In this document: piece after piece, positions 1 to 8,624 of the stretch
How the letters are laid out: each line of letters opens with the position of its first letter
How positions within the stretch are numbered: the stretch's first letter is position 1
From: Sphingobacteriales bacterium 50-39
GTDB lineage: Bacteria > Bacteroidota > Bacteroidia > Chitinophagales > Chitinophagaceae
Length of the DNA stretch: 64,000 bases
Direction of reading: 5' to 3'
NCBI GenBank assembly: GCA_001898505.1
Contig: MKTZ01000003.1
Location: 62,001 to 126,000 of the forward strand
Notes under the pieces: model-generated
The model's input: the letters and a program-made list of their open reading frames with translations, nothing else
Databases searched by the model: none
Told to the model about the DNA's origin: nothing
Made by a program: the position numbers and the translations under genes

Positions 1-2
1 GC

Positions 3-185
3 ATAGACTATGCCAGCGATGCCAAGCCGGAAAAGGAAATGGCAAGGGTGATGATGCGGATGACCCTGCGTGTCAATAAGCAGTTCTTTCTGCAAAAGCA
101 TCCCAGTCTCACCGACGGCCCGCTGGTCGTCACGTGTAATACCTGTCACAATGGGAAGCCGCGTCCTGATGAGGAAGGGAAGTGA
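3..185 (+). CDS. C-type cytochrome, C-terminal fragment (cut by window start)
   Basis: This is an open frame that enters from the left edge and stops at TGA 183-185, leaving about 60 residues. It contains one CxxCH haem-attachment motif (CNTCH) followed by a short Lys/Pro/Asp/Glu tail, preceded by a charged helix (MMRMTLRVNKQFF). This layout is what I know from the C-terminus of the photosynthetic reaction-centre cytochrome c subunit-like family (CytoC_RC), which is common in Bacteroidota as a small periplasmic monohaem protein. No start or signal peptide is visible because the gene begins outside the window. The family call rests on this short tail only. Confidence 0.7.
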   Translation: MDYASDAKPEKEMARVMMRMTLRVNKQFFLQKHPSLTDGPLVVTCNTCHNGKPRPDEEGK

Positions 186-255
186 TCTCCCAAAGTTTTC
201 TTAAATCCAATGGCCAGCTGTAGCAATTCCTTTTATGCAGGGCTATATTTAAGGG

Positions 256-1533
256 GTGATAAATGTCTACGACCTGCATTTTAAGAAAGAGATTCTCCCC
301 CTGTTCGACTACTTATACAATGAGTATTCGAGGGATGCGCTCGTACAGGTGCTGACAGAAATGCCTGAATCCGTAGAAGATATCTATCTTAGGCAGGACA
401 TATTAAAGGCTTTGTTACAGCATGAGCACCTATATGTCCCCATCTCTTATTCCAAGGTTGAATTCAACCAGGTATATAGCTATATAGAAGAGAAAAGGGT
501 TCGTGGCACAGACCTGACCGGAGTCTCTTTGCGGGCCCATTTTCTCTTTTCACCATCGGCCCGCAATAGGGAGAAAGGTGGGCTTTACCAGTTGTTCTAC
601 TTTTTTTATAAGATCAACCAGCTCTATTTTTTCAGGCTGAAGGTAGATGTCTTTCCTCCGCCTTTCCAAGAAAGGATTAGGAATATACAGCGTATGCTGT
701 CGGAACTCCAGGTCGAAAAGTATTACGCCATTGCCCGGGACAGGGGGTTAACCTTACCGGACACTGCCCATCTGGCGGAGGTTTTGCAGGATAAGATGAA
801 TGAAGGAGAAATGGACAGATTCTGGAAGGATTTTTTTGCTTTCGAGGCATGGTATTCCATATCAAAAGGGATCCATGTACGTCATTTTAACTTTCCGTCC
901 TTTGATGATGAGGCGTTTATCATTTCCGAATTTTATCATCCCTTATTAAAATATCCTGTCAGGAACAGCCTGGAGACCTGCAGCAATGTTATGCTGATCA
1001 CGGGACCGAACATGTCCGGAAAATCTACCCTGTTAAAAGCCATCGGGCTATGTGTATATCTGGCGCATCTTGGGCTGGCTGTTCCTGCGGAAAACTGTGT
1101 GCTGCCATTCTTCGATGTTATTTCCGTAGCCATCAATCTCAATGATGATATGAAGCATGGCTACAGTCATTTTATGACGGAGATACAGATACTGAAAAAA
1201 ATTGTCCTTCAGGCGCGGGAGCGCCGGCGATGTTTTGCCATATTCGACGAGCTGTTCAGGGGGACCAATATCGATGATGCTCTTGCCATTTCAAAAATGA
1301 CCATCAAGGGACTCACTGCCTACCAGGGTTCTTTCTTTTTGATTTCGACACATCTTCATAAGCTGGAAGAGGTTGCCCGAATGGACGCCATCCAGACCTG
1401 TTATATTGAGTGCAACCTGGAAGAAGGACGGCCCGTCTTTACGTATAAGCTCAAGCCAGGCTGGTCGGACCTGAAACTGGGGCAGGTGATATTCCGGCAG
1501 GAAGGGTTGGACGAGCTATTGTCGGGGGAATGA
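256..1533 (+). CDS. MutS-related ATPase (MutS core and ATPase domain only)
   Basis: The protein has 425 residues and a C-terminal MutS/MSH ABC-type ATPase. The Walker A is GPNMSGKST at residues 250-258; a Walker B-like FDELFRGTN and a late STHLHKLE segment follow, all typical of MutS domain V. The roughly 240 residues before it resemble the helical core/clamp region; there is no room for the N-terminal mismatch-recognition domain of true MutS. The protein therefore probably belongs to the short MutS-like group of Bacteroidota, of uncertain function, rather than acting as the repair MutS. The start is GTG at 256, because an in-frame stop lies directly upstream (250-252) and the next in-frame ATG would remove over 30 residues. 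The next gene overlaps or follows closely. Confidence 0.85.
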   Translation: MINVYDLHFKKEILPLFDYLYNEYSRDALVQVLTEMPESVEDIYLRQDILKALLQHEHLYVPISYSKVEFNQVYSYIEEKRVRGTDLTGVSLRAHFLFSPSARNREKGGLYQLFYFFYKINQLYFFRLKVDVFPPPFQERIRNIQRMLSELQVEKYYAIARDRGLTLPDTAHLAEVLQDKMNEGEMDRFWKDFFAFEAWYSISKGIHVRHFNFPSFDDEAFIISEFYHPLLKYPVRNSLETCSNVMLITGPNMSGKSTLLKAIGLCVYLAHLGLAVPAENCVLPFFDVISVAINLNDDMKHGYSHFMTEIQILKKIVLQARERRRCFAIFDELFRGTNIDDALAISKMTIKGLTAYQGSFFLISTHLHKLEEVARMDAIQTCYIECNLEEGRPVFTYKLKPGWSDLKLGQVIFRQEGLDELLSGE

Positions 1534-1562
1534 TTTTTGAATACGCTTTTCGAAAAACAGGT

Positions 1563-2024
1563 ATGACCAGGAAGCACAAATTCATTGAGACGATAAAGGA
1601 ATTGATCCAGCTCCATGTCGATCGTGTGGTATTATATCAAGAGGCACTTTCTACCCTGTTACGTCCGGACCGAAAAGATCTCAAACCAATTTTTGGGGAA
1701 ATGATCAGTGGATCCATTCAATTTCAACAAGAGCTAAAGGGCAGCATTGCCGGATTGAATGGCAAAATGGATGGCTGGGACAATGAGTATAAAGGAGCTA
1801 TTTATGAAGTTTGGGAAAGTACCAGGGCTCCTCTTGTGGGGAGTAGCAGCAAGTCGATCCTGGAAACCTGCGAGCAGGAATGTGAAGCCGTTCAACAAGC
1901 GTATCAGGCGGCTCTTTCATTTTCCGAGCCCATGGATGCTGCAACTGAACAGCTCCTGAGAATGCAGCAAGCCAATCTGAGAGAGATACAGGATGAGATC
2001 CGTGAATATCACGATGCTTTGTAG
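1563..2024 (+). CDS. PA2169-type four-helix-bundle protein (DUF2383-like)
   Basis: This small all-helical soluble protein of about 153 residues has no signal peptide or cysteine clusters. The opening helix (KFIETIKELIQLHVDRVVLYQEAL) and the regular heptad-like helices that follow resemble the PA2169/DUF2383 four-helix-bundle family, often linked to stress response; the biochemical role is unknown. An in-frame ATG at 1530 overlaps the MutS-like gene by four bases (ATGA) and would add 11 residues. I prefer 1563 because family members begin right at the first helix, but 1530 remains possible and would suggest translational coupling. The 3' end overlaps the convergent DinB gene by 16 bases. Confidence 0.6.
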   Translation: MTRKHKFIETIKELIQLHVDRVVLYQEALSTLLRPDRKDLKPIFGEMISGSIQFQQELKGSIAGLNGKMDGWDNEYKGAIYEVWESTRAPLVGSSSKSILETCEQECEAVQQAYQAALSFSEPMDAATEQLLRMQQANLREIQDEIREYHDAL

Positions 2025-2527
2025 CGGGCCAGTTCTGTGATCCTTGCCAGGTGGTGGTCGTCATGATCTGCTACAAAGAGGAAGAGGTCCATGGTGCGCA
2101 TTGGCGTCCTGAGCCGCGGGTGAAGCGCATATTTGAATACCGTCTGTTCGTCGATGGCTTCCAGCAGGACTATCGTCTGTGTTCTTATTTGTCTGAATCT
2201 TTGCAGAAGTTCTTCCAGCGGCGCCTCATTGTGGCCTGCCTCCGTCGTGCGGGTGTTTTGCAGGTCCGTCGGGCTCAATTCTTCCCTGCCTTTTATGATA
2301 TCATCCAGCCGCCTTTGCCACAGCGGCTCCAGGTCGCTGAGGTGTCCCAGGTTCTCCTTGATGGACCAGGAATTGTCTGGCTTGCGGGTCAGGAGGGCTG
2401 GGTCTATGGACCTGAGTTTTTCTTCCAGACGAGCCGGGGTACCCCTTAGCCTTTCCAGTATGGAAGGGAAAATGTTCTGGGTAGACGAAAAATCGAACTG
2501 CCTATCGAACCATTTTACCTGTGACAT
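2009..2527 (-). CDS. DinB family protein (DinB_2-like)
   Basis: The protein has 172 residues and a DinB/YfiT-like four-helix bundle. The putative metal-binding histidines are visible: one in the WSIKENLGHLSD segment of the second helix and the HDDHH motif near the C-terminus. Members of this superfamily are metal-dependent and include thiol-dependent transferases (bacillithiol, mycothiol), but most Bacteroidota members have no assigned substrate. The ATG start at 2527 is clear. The gene converges on the upstream helical-bundle gene and diverges from the AraC regulator at 2561, with only about 33 bases between their starts, so the two may share a control region. Confidence 0.8.
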   Translation of the reverse strand: MSQVKWFDRQFDFSSTQNIFPSILERLRGTPARLEEKLRSIDPALLTRKPDNSWSIKENLGHLSDLEPLWQRRLDDIIKGREELSPTDLQNTRTTEAGHNEAPLEELLQRFRQIRTQTIVLLEAIDEQTVFKYALHPRLRTPMRTMDLFLFVADHDDHHLARITELARYKAS

Positions 2528-2560
2528 AGTTATTAGTTTGGAGCAAGGTATGATTTTACT

Positions 2561-3490
2561 ATGGAAATCACGACATTAGACCAGTTTTACCAACACGCAT
2601 CGCAGACCTCCCAGGTAGCGAAGGATTCTCTTTTGCCGGAGGGCCTTACCCGGGAAATAGGGCATTTCAATGTATTCAATACAGAGGAATTATTTGCCAG
2701 GCTGAAGGAAAAGCCTCTTATGCCGTACAACCGGCGTGCTTATTATAAGATCAGCCTTATCAATGGGCGTAACAGGGCGGAATATGCCGATAAAGTGATC
2801 AATATCGAGAAGAGCGCTCTTTTATTCGGCACACCCAAGATACCTTATCACTGGGTGCCCCTTGACTGGGAACAAAGGGGTTTCTTCTGCATTTTTACGG
2901 AGGATTTCCTTGTACCCAGCAAGAGCGGTGTCATCCTGGATGACCTCCCTATTTTCAAATCCGGTGGTTATCCTGTCTTCCAGCTGACGGAAGAAAATAC
3001 GCAGGAGCTGACCTATATATTCCAGAAGATGTATAAAGAGATGGGCTCCGACTATGCCTTTAAATATGACCTGCTACGCAATTATGTGGTGGAGCTCATT
3101 CATTATGGTCAGAAGCTCCAGCCCGTCACCGCCCTTTATTCCGCGCACAATGCATCGACGCGGGTAGCATCTCTGTTCATCGAGCTGCTGGAGCGGCAGT
3201 TCCCTATCGAAAGCCCCCGGCAGCAGCTCACACTACGTACGGCCAAGGATTATGCAGATCGTCTGGCTGTCCATGTCAACCATCTCAACAAGGTATTGAA
3301 AGAGAATACAGGTAAGACCACTACTGTCCTGATCGCCAATCGGATCACCCAGGAGGCGAAGATCCTTCTCAAACAGACGGACTGGAATGTCTCAGAAATT
3401 GCCTGGAGCCTTGGTTTTGAGGAGGTCGCGCATTTTTCCAATTTTTTTAAGAGACAGACCACTCTGTCACCGCTGGCTTTTAGGAGTTAG
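2561..3490 (+). CDS. AraC family transcriptional regulator
   Basis: The protein has 309 residues: an N-terminal cupin-like sensing domain (about 1-190) and a C-terminal pair of helix-turn-helix motifs (about 205-309). The second HTH (DWNVSEIAWSLGFEEVAHFSNFFKRQ) has the typical AraC signature ending in an S-P-L-A-F-R segment. It is likely a cytoplasmic activator; the ligand is unknown. It is divergent from dinB, so control of that gene or of itself is plausible. Its last four bases overlap the convergent LysR gene. Confidence 0.85.
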   Translation: MEITTLDQFYQHASQTSQVAKDSLLPEGLTREIGHFNVFNTEELFARLKEKPLMPYNRRAYYKISLINGRNRAEYADKVINIEKSALLFGTPKIPYHWVPLDWEQRGFFCIFTEDFLVPSKSGVILDDLPIFKSGGYPVFQLTEENTQELTYIFQKMYKEMGSDYAFKYDLLRNYVVELIHYGQKLQPVTALYSAHNASTRVASLFIELLERQFPIESPRQQLTLRTAKDYADRLAVHVNHLNKVLKENTGKTTTVLIANRITQEAKILLKQTDWNVSEIAWSLGFEEVAHFSNFFKRQTTLSPLAFRS

Positions 3491-4341
3491 GCATGCCGTA
3501 GATGATCTTTCAGCTGCAGGACGGTGCGCCTGTCTTCTCCGGCCATCGTGCACAGCCAGGCGTTGACAACAGGAAGATCAGGCAGACCTGCTGTTTTGGG
3601 AACGGCCTTTAATGAGGCAGGAGCGCCTATTCTTGTTCTTGCGCATATGCCGAGGCCTGCCGATACTGCCCCCCAGACAGCAGAAAGACTGTTGCTGGTA
3701 AATACGATCTTCCAGGGAATGCCGGCTTCATTCAGCGCTGCCGAAGACATTTGACGGATCTTGCAATTTGGGCCCATCGCGGCCAGCGCCAGGGGAGAAC
3801 CATCTATGGGTATCCCGCCTGTCGCCGGTGAATGGAACCATTTTAATGGATAGCTGCCCAATGCATGTGCGTCAAATCCGGCGATCTTTTCACGACCAAG
3901 GAACAGGATGATATCCAGCCGCCCTTCCGACAGCATGTGTTGCAGGACGTCGCTGGCATCCACTTTCAGATCAAGGAGTATCTCCGGATGCATTTTGATG
4001 AACCGATGCAGATGTGCTGCCTTGGAAGAGTCTGCAAAATCCATTTGCATACCCACCCGAACCTTACCTTTTAGCTTTGTCTGTTGCAATACCTGTAATG
4101 CTTCGTCATTCAGTTCCAGCATTTTTTTAGCGTAGCTCAGCAATAGCTCGCCCTGGTGTGTAAGCAGATGTCGTTTACCTTTTCGTTCGAACAAGGCCTG
4201 TCCGGAAAGCTCCTCCAGCTTTTTTATCTGCATGCTGATGGCCGACTGCGACAGATGCACTTTCTCGGCCACTTTATTAAAACCCTTTAGCTCCACGATG
4301 AAGACAAACGTGCGCAGGACATCCAGGCTCAGGTGTTCCAT
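3487..4341 (-). CDS. LysR family transcriptional regulator
   Basis: The protein has 284 residues. The N-terminal winged HTH (residues 1-60; helix GFNKVAEKVHLSQSAISMQI) is a textbook LysR domain, followed by a linker helix and a periplasmic-binding-protein-like effector domain from about residue 90. It is transcribed divergently from the HAD hydrolase remnant, and the gap holds an inverted repeat suited to a LysR dimer, so the hydrolase was probably its target. Its length is slightly short for the family (usually about 290-310). Confidence 0.88.
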   Translation of the reverse strand: MEHLSLDVLRTFVFIVELKGFNKVAEKVHLSQSAISMQIKKLEELSGQALFERKGKRHLLTHQGELLLSYAKKMLELNDEALQVLQQTKLKGKVRVGMQMDFADSSKAAHLHRFIKMHPEILLDLKVDASDVLQHMLSEGRLDIILFLGREKIAGFDAHALGSYPLKWFHSPATGGIPIDGSPLALAAMGPNCKIRQMSSAALNEAGIPWKIVFTSNSLSAVWGAVSAGLGICARTRIGAPASLKAVPKTAGLPDLPVVNAWLCTMAGEDRRTVLQLKDHLRHA

Positions 4342-4353
4342 ACTTCAAAATAA

Positions 4354-4370
4354 TTGATTATCGACATCAA
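4354..4370. promoter_or_regulatory. Inverted repeat between divergent lysR-type and HAD genes
   Basis: The sequence holds TTGAT, seven bases, then ATCAA, a perfect 5-bp dyad in an AT-rich divergent intergenic gap. Dyads of this kind are typical LysR-family operators, although the spacing does not give the strict T-N11-A core. A role in LysR autoregulation and control of the adjacent hydrolase is inferred. Confidence 0.4.
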
Positions 4371-4422
4371 ATATATCAATTTATGTGAAGTGAAATCCGA
4401 ACTATATTTGTTTTCAAAAACA

Positions 4423-5022
4423 ATGCACAGACGCACATTTCTAGCGCTCGGCGTACCTGCAGTGACTGCCTGGAGGCGGCCATCCATACTATATCATGAC
4501 AGCGTTCCTTCTATCAAAGCCATTCTATTCGACGCTTTTTCCATCTTTGATCCCAGCCACATCGCCCTGATGGCGGGGCGGCTTTTCCCTGGCAAGGGGC
4601 CAGAACTGATAAGGGAATGGCGGACCAGGCAATTCGAGTATGCCTGGCTACGCAGCATGACACACTGCTATGTTGATTTTCAGACCATCACATCCGATGC
4701 GCTGGATTACGCGACGCAGCTGTTAAAGATGGATATCAGCCCCCGGCAGCATCAACAGCTGGTCGATGGCTTTTTCGAGCTGTCCGTCTGGCCTGAAGTT
4801 CCCCTGGTGTTGGGTGAGCTCACTAAGGAAGGCTATCGCCTGGGGATATTGTCCAATTTCACTCCTGAAATGTTACGGGTCAATACCAACGGAAACCGGA
4901 TCACGGGCTATTTCGAAAACCTTATAAGCGTAGACAGCGTAAAAAGATATAAGCCTGAACGGAAGTCATCACTGATCGCTACCAGGGGCTCTCATTCTCA
5001 TTTTCCTTATAGTCATGGCTGA
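4423..5022 (+). pseudogene. Haloacid dehalogenase type II (HAD) hydrolase, C-terminally truncated
   Basis: The reading frame carries a Tat-like leader (RRTFLALG) and then a HAD type II fold. Motif I is DAFSIFD, motif II is in LSNF, and the motif III lysine is in SVDSVKRYKP. Compared with L-2-haloacid dehalogenases, the homology stops directly after KRYKPER. The last ~60 residues, including motif IV, are missing, and the remaining codons run into the 3' end of the convergent SDR gene as unrelated sequence. The protein would lack an essential part of the active site, so I call it a decayed or recombined gene. I start at ATG 4423, which begins the leader; an upstream in-frame ATG at 4354 lies inside the regulatory dyad. 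Confidence 0.65.
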
Positions 5023-5710
5023 AGTATTTTCCGGTGGGGCCGTCGGGTGGTATTATGGCGTATTTTACCACAAAGGCGGCGGCTTTTTCCACTGACCCCG
5101 TCCCCCGGTGATGGTTGAAGTCTGTCGCTGTATAGCCGGGATCGATAGCATTTATCCGAAAGGGCGTATCGCGTAATTCGTGGGCCAGGGCTACTGTGTA
5201 TGCATTTAAGGCTGTTTTGGATGGTCCATACGCGCCACCTTTGATATTGTAGTACATCCAGGACGGATCGCTGTGCAGCGTCAGGGAGGCCAGACCGGAA
5301 GTGACATTGACGATGACGGGAGAGGCGGACTTGCTCAACAGATCGAGGAATGCCCTTGTGACGTCGATGACGCCGAATAAGTTAGTGTCAAATACCTGGC
5401 GGATCGTATCGGAGGATACCTGCGACGGCGCCTGCGGGAAGCCGCCAGACACGCCTGCATTGTTTATCAGCAAATCCAGTGATGTTGTCTTTATGCTTTG
5501 GCGGGCCTTTTGAATAGAAGCAATATCGGTGACATCCAGCTCTATCGCTTCCACTTGTGTCAGCCCTTCCGATCTGAGCTGAGCAGCGGCCTGTTCGCCT
5601 TTTGACCTGTCCCTGCTGCCCAGATAAATAAAATACCCTTTTTTTAATAACTGCCGCGCTGTTTCGAAACCAATGCTTTTGTTTGCGCCTGTGATGAGTG
5701 CTGTTTTCAT
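4979..5710 (-). CDS. SDR family NAD(P)-dependent oxidoreductase
   Basis: This classical short-chain dehydrogenase has about 243 residues. The nucleotide-binding motif TGANKSIG is at the N-terminus, NNAG in the middle, and YGPSK supplies the catalytic Tyr and Lys. The Rossmann start MKTALITGA fixes the start at 5710; an upstream in-frame ATG at 5737 would add a basic tail not seen in the family. The substrate is unknown; it resembles carbonyl reductase-like SDRs often controlled by an adjacent regulator. It lies about 60 bases downstream of an AraC gene on the same strand. Its 3' end overlaps the broken HAD gene. Confidence 0.85.
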   Translation of the reverse strand: MKTALITGANKSIGFETARQLLKKGYFIYLGSRDRSKGEQAAAQLRSEGLTQVEAIELDVTDIASIQKARQSIKTTSLDLLINNAGVSGGFPQAPSQVSSDTIRQVFDTNLFGVIDVTRAFLDLLSKSASPVIVNVTSGLASLTLHSDPSWMYYNIKGGAYGPSKTALNAYTVALAHELRDTPFRINAIDPGYTATDFNHHRGTGSVEKAAAFVVKYAIIPPDGPTGKYFSHDYKENENESPW

Positions 5711-5772
5711 GTCTCTTTTTTGCTTTTTGATAAGCAAAGCTACTCACCTATATTGACCGTGTGCCAGCACAC

Positions 5773-6675
5773 TCAACGGTTTGGCTGGTACATTTCCCGG
5801 AAATTGTCCCTGTAGGCCTGGGGTGTATGACCCGTCATTCGTTTGAAGAACCGTGAAAAATAGGAAGCGTCCTCGAAGCCCAGATGAAAGGCTATTTCCT
5901 TGATGACCTGATCTGTATGAAAAAGCAGACGTTTGGCTTCCAGCGTCAGCCGCTCGTGTATATGTGTGATGGCCGGCTTGCCGCTCTGTTCCTTTATCAC
6001 ATCGCCCAGGTGGCCCGGAGAGATATGCAACTGGGACGCATAGTCGGCCACTTCGTGCAATTGCCTATAGGACTCCTCGATCTTTGCAAGGTATTTTTTT
6101 AGCAATTGCCTATCCTCACCCTGGCCTCTCTCGCTTAACTGTTCCAGATAGAGTCTGCTCAGGTAGACGAGCAATATACGCATATAGGAGAGGAGCATGG
6201 TATGTTGCCAGTCGCTTTTAGTATCGTATTCCACAAGCAGTTTTTCCAAAATATCCTGTACAAATAGGAGATCTCCTTCGTCAAGTGACAATTCATGGCC
6301 ATTAAAAGGATTTTGAATGATAGGCAAGGACCTCAACGACCCTTCATAGTCCGTGGCCAGAAAGTCGCTGGTGAAGCAAACGATGATGCCTGTCAATGGA
6401 GTCATCTCTTCCTTTAAATGAACCTGGTGTGGCACCGTAAAGTAGAAGGTGTCAGGTTTTAGGGAATAAGGGGTCATATCTATCCAATGACGGCTACTGC
6501 CTGACTTTATTAAGGCCATAAAATAATAGTCTTTCCGGTGGGGCACCAGAAAATCCCTCTGCTCATAATTGACGGATATATTTAGCCTGTTGATCCGGAA
6601 CATCTGATTGCCCGTATGCCGGTGCGGTTCAAACGCATAATTTGGTATTTTTTGATCTTCGCCCTGGATATACAT
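5773..6675 (-). CDS. AraC family transcriptional regulator
   Basis: The protein has 300 residues: an N-terminal cupin-type sensing domain with early histidine-rich segments (EPHRHTG) and a C-terminal AraC HTH pair (about 190-290), with the second helix set VIKEIAFHLGFEDASYFSRFFKRMTGHTPQAYR being characteristic. It precedes the SDR gene on the same strand with a short gap, so the pair may be co-transcribed or the regulator may control the SDR. The ligand is not predictable. Confidence 0.87.
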   Translation of the reverse strand: MYIQGEDQKIPNYAFEPHRHTGNQMFRINRLNISVNYEQRDFLVPHRKDYYFMALIKSGSSRHWIDMTPYSLKPDTFYFTVPHQVHLKEEMTPLTGIIVCFTSDFLATDYEGSLRSLPIIQNPFNGHELSLDEGDLLFVQDILEKLLVEYDTKSDWQHTMLLSYMRILLVYLSRLYLEQLSERGQGEDRQLLKKYLAKIEESYRQLHEVADYASQLHISPGHLGDVIKEQSGKPAITHIHERLTLEAKRLLFHTDQVIKEIAFHLGFEDASYFSRFFKRMTGHTPQAYRDNFREMYQPNR

Positions 6676-6720
6676 AGGACAAAGCTACGGCATCGGCATG
6701 ATCGACCGTACAATAAACGC

Positions 6721-8157
6721 TTATGACAGGGGGATGTGTACGACCAGGTAGCAACCTGCGCCGGGGTGAGAGACAATCTCTACTTTCCCATCATAGGACT
6801 CTGCCCGGTGGTAAATATTGGAAATGCCGATGCCTTTCCTTTTCAACTGAGGGTCAAAGCCCACTCCGTTGTCCCGGATCAGCAATTCCACGGAACCGGA
6901 GCTAGTGGACAGACGTATCTGGACGAAGCTCGCCTTTGCATGTTTATGGATATTGCTTAATTGTTCCTGGACGATGCGATAGAGGGTCTCCTTCATAAGG
7001 GGCGGGATCTTCTTCTCGTTCATCTTACGAACTTCGAGGCTAACGGACATCGCGGGAGTGTAATTTTCTACGAGCAGGTACAGTTCATCACGCAGGCTTT
7101 TCTCGGAAAATCGGGGCATGACCATCTGATGGGAGAGATTACGTGTTTCGCGAATAGCTGTCACCAGTTTTTGACGGCAGTCTTCCACGACATCCATATT
7201 CCCTTCAGGCTCGTCCAGGTAGTAGCCCAGGCGCAGGTTGATCGAGGCCAGGATCTGGTTGATATTGTCATGAAGTTCTATGCCCAATGTATTTCGCTCC
7301 AACTCCCGGGCCTCCAGAATGGCGCGGGTCAGCTCCTTTTGCTGGCTGATCCTGGAATGCATCTGTTCTTCTTCCATCTTTCGCTTTTCCGTGATGTCCA
7401 CCAGGGCGCCGACGAGGCGGACGGGGAACCCTCCATCATGCTTCAGCGCATAGGCTCTATCCAGCACCGTCCTGATGTCGCCTCCGGGCAGTTGAAGACG
7501 CAGTTCGTCTTCCCAGGAGAGGATCGCCCCCCTCCTTATTTCTTCCAGGCGTGAGGCCATCTTTTCCCTGTCGTCGGGGTGTATGCGGTTTATCCATTCG
7601 TCCAGGGCGGGCACAGCGGGGCTTGTAAAACCCAGCAGATAATGGAAGCTTTCGTTCCCCCATAGGCTATTGGTCGTCAGATCAAGATCCCACACGGCAT
7701 CCCTGGTCAATCTCGATAGGGTCAGGAACCGTTCGTTCGACCGCCTGATCTCCTCCTGGGCCTCCTGTTTGCCCTTTTTTGCCTGTTGCTGGTTGATCGC
7801 CGCCAGGATAGCTGCCGGGAGTCTTGTCAGCCTGTCTTTTAAAATATAGTCATCTGCCCCGGCTTTGATCATTTCGACCGCGTATTCCTCGGATACGGTG
7901 CCTGTCACCATAATAAAGGGAATATAGAGCGATTGCTGCCGGGCAAACTGTAAGGCTTCGCCTGCATCGAACTGGGGCAAGGAGTTGTCGGCCAGGATAA
8001 GGTCCGGGTGAAATCGTCCGAGTGCTGTCTCGTAGTCATTCCGGGTGGTTACCAGTGTAAGTTCCATATTCCATGGTTCTTTGCGGAGCAGTCGTTGTAT
8101 TATTTCCGCATCGAACGGATCGTCTTCCAATATTAATATTTTTAATGGTTCGGTCAT
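6721..8157 (-). CDS. Hybrid receiver-PAS-histidine kinase (HisKA_3 type)
   Basis: This is a cytoplasmic protein of 478 residues. Receiver domain: about 1-125, with acidic pocket EDD 11-13, phospho-acceptor Asp57 and Lys107. A short coil and a PAS/PAC fold (about 145-260) follow. A HisKA_3 dimerisation domain has phospho-acceptor His296 in the ELHDNINQ motif, and a HATPase_c domain ends the protein (DNGVGF, GIGISNI). The order, receiver first and NarL-type kinase last, suggests it is switched by phosphotransfer and passes the signal to a partner response regulator; no HTH-type regulator lies beside it. It is the third gene of a minus-strand operon, 15 bases after the stand-alone receiver. Confidence 0.87.
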   Translation of the reverse strand: MTEPLKILILEDDPFDAEIIQRLLRKEPWNMELTLVTTRNDYETALGRFHPDLILADNSLPQFDAGEALQFARQQSLYIPFIMVTGTVSEEYAVEMIKAGADDYILKDRLTRLPAAILAAINQQQAKKGKQEAQEEIRRSNERFLTLSRLTRDAVWDLDLTTNSLWGNESFHYLLGFTSPAVPALDEWINRIHPDDREKMASRLEEIRRGAILSWEDELRLQLPGGDIRTVLDRAYALKHDGGFPVRLVGALVDITEKRKMEEEQMHSRISQQKELTRAILEARELERNTLGIELHDNINQILASINLRLGYYLDEPEGNMDVVEDCRQKLVTAIRETRNLSHQMVMPRFSEKSLRDELYLLVENYTPAMSVSLEVRKMNEKKIPPLMKETLYRIVQEQLSNIHKHAKASFVQIRLSTSSGSVELLIRDNGVGFDPQLKRKGIGISNIYHRAESYDGKVEIVSHPGAGCYLVVHIPLS

Positions 8158-8172
8158 ATAAGGAGCCTTTCT

Positions 8173-8610
8173 TCAGGTGGGGGGTTGATTCAATAAAAGC
8201 CAATACAGACCCAGGTTCCGGATGGCTTCTGTAAACTGTTCAAAATTCACCGGCTTCACGATGTAGCTATTCACACCCAGCTCGTAACAGCGACGGATGT
8301 CCGGATCTTCTTTGGAAGAGGTGAGGATGACCACGGGTGTTGCCCTGGTATGCTCATGCGATTTTAGCTGCTGTAATACTTCGATGCCATTGACCTTTGG
8401 CATTTGTATATCCAGCAGGACCAGCTTAGGGAGGGTGTGGGATAATTTTCCGGCTGTCCCGGAGCCGAAGATGAACGACAGGGCTTCTTCCCCGTCCTTG
8501 AGATGAACGAGATTATTGGCCAGCCGGTGTTTTCTCAATTCACGGATCGTGAGTTCCGCGTCGTTAATATTGTCTTCTACCAGTAAAATATCAACAGGGT
8601 TTTGATCCAT
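8173..8610 (-). CDS. Single-domain response regulator (Rcp1-like)
   Basis: The protein has 145 residues and consists of a receiver domain only. Acidic pocket Glu12-Asp13, phospho-acceptor Asp67 in LLDIQMP, Thr97 and Lys119 are all present. Small receivers of this kind act as phosphotransfer intermediates; the long beta4-alpha4 loop and the C-terminal hydrophobic tail resemble Rcp1-type regulators paired with phytochrome-like kinases. The start at ATG 8610 gives the standard N-terminus; an upstream in-frame start would lie inside the kinase gene. It sits 14 bases after the kinase stop codon and is most likely its direct partner. Confidence 0.88.
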   Translation of the reverse strand: MDQNPVDILLVEDNINDAELTIRELRKHRLANNLVHLKDGEEALSFIFGSGTAGKLSHTLPKLVLLDIQMPKVNGIEVLQQLKSHEHTRATPVVILTSSKEDPDIRRCYELGVNSYIVKPVNFEQFTEAIRNLGLYWLLLNQPPT

Positions 8611-8624
8611 ATAAAGTATAGTTT

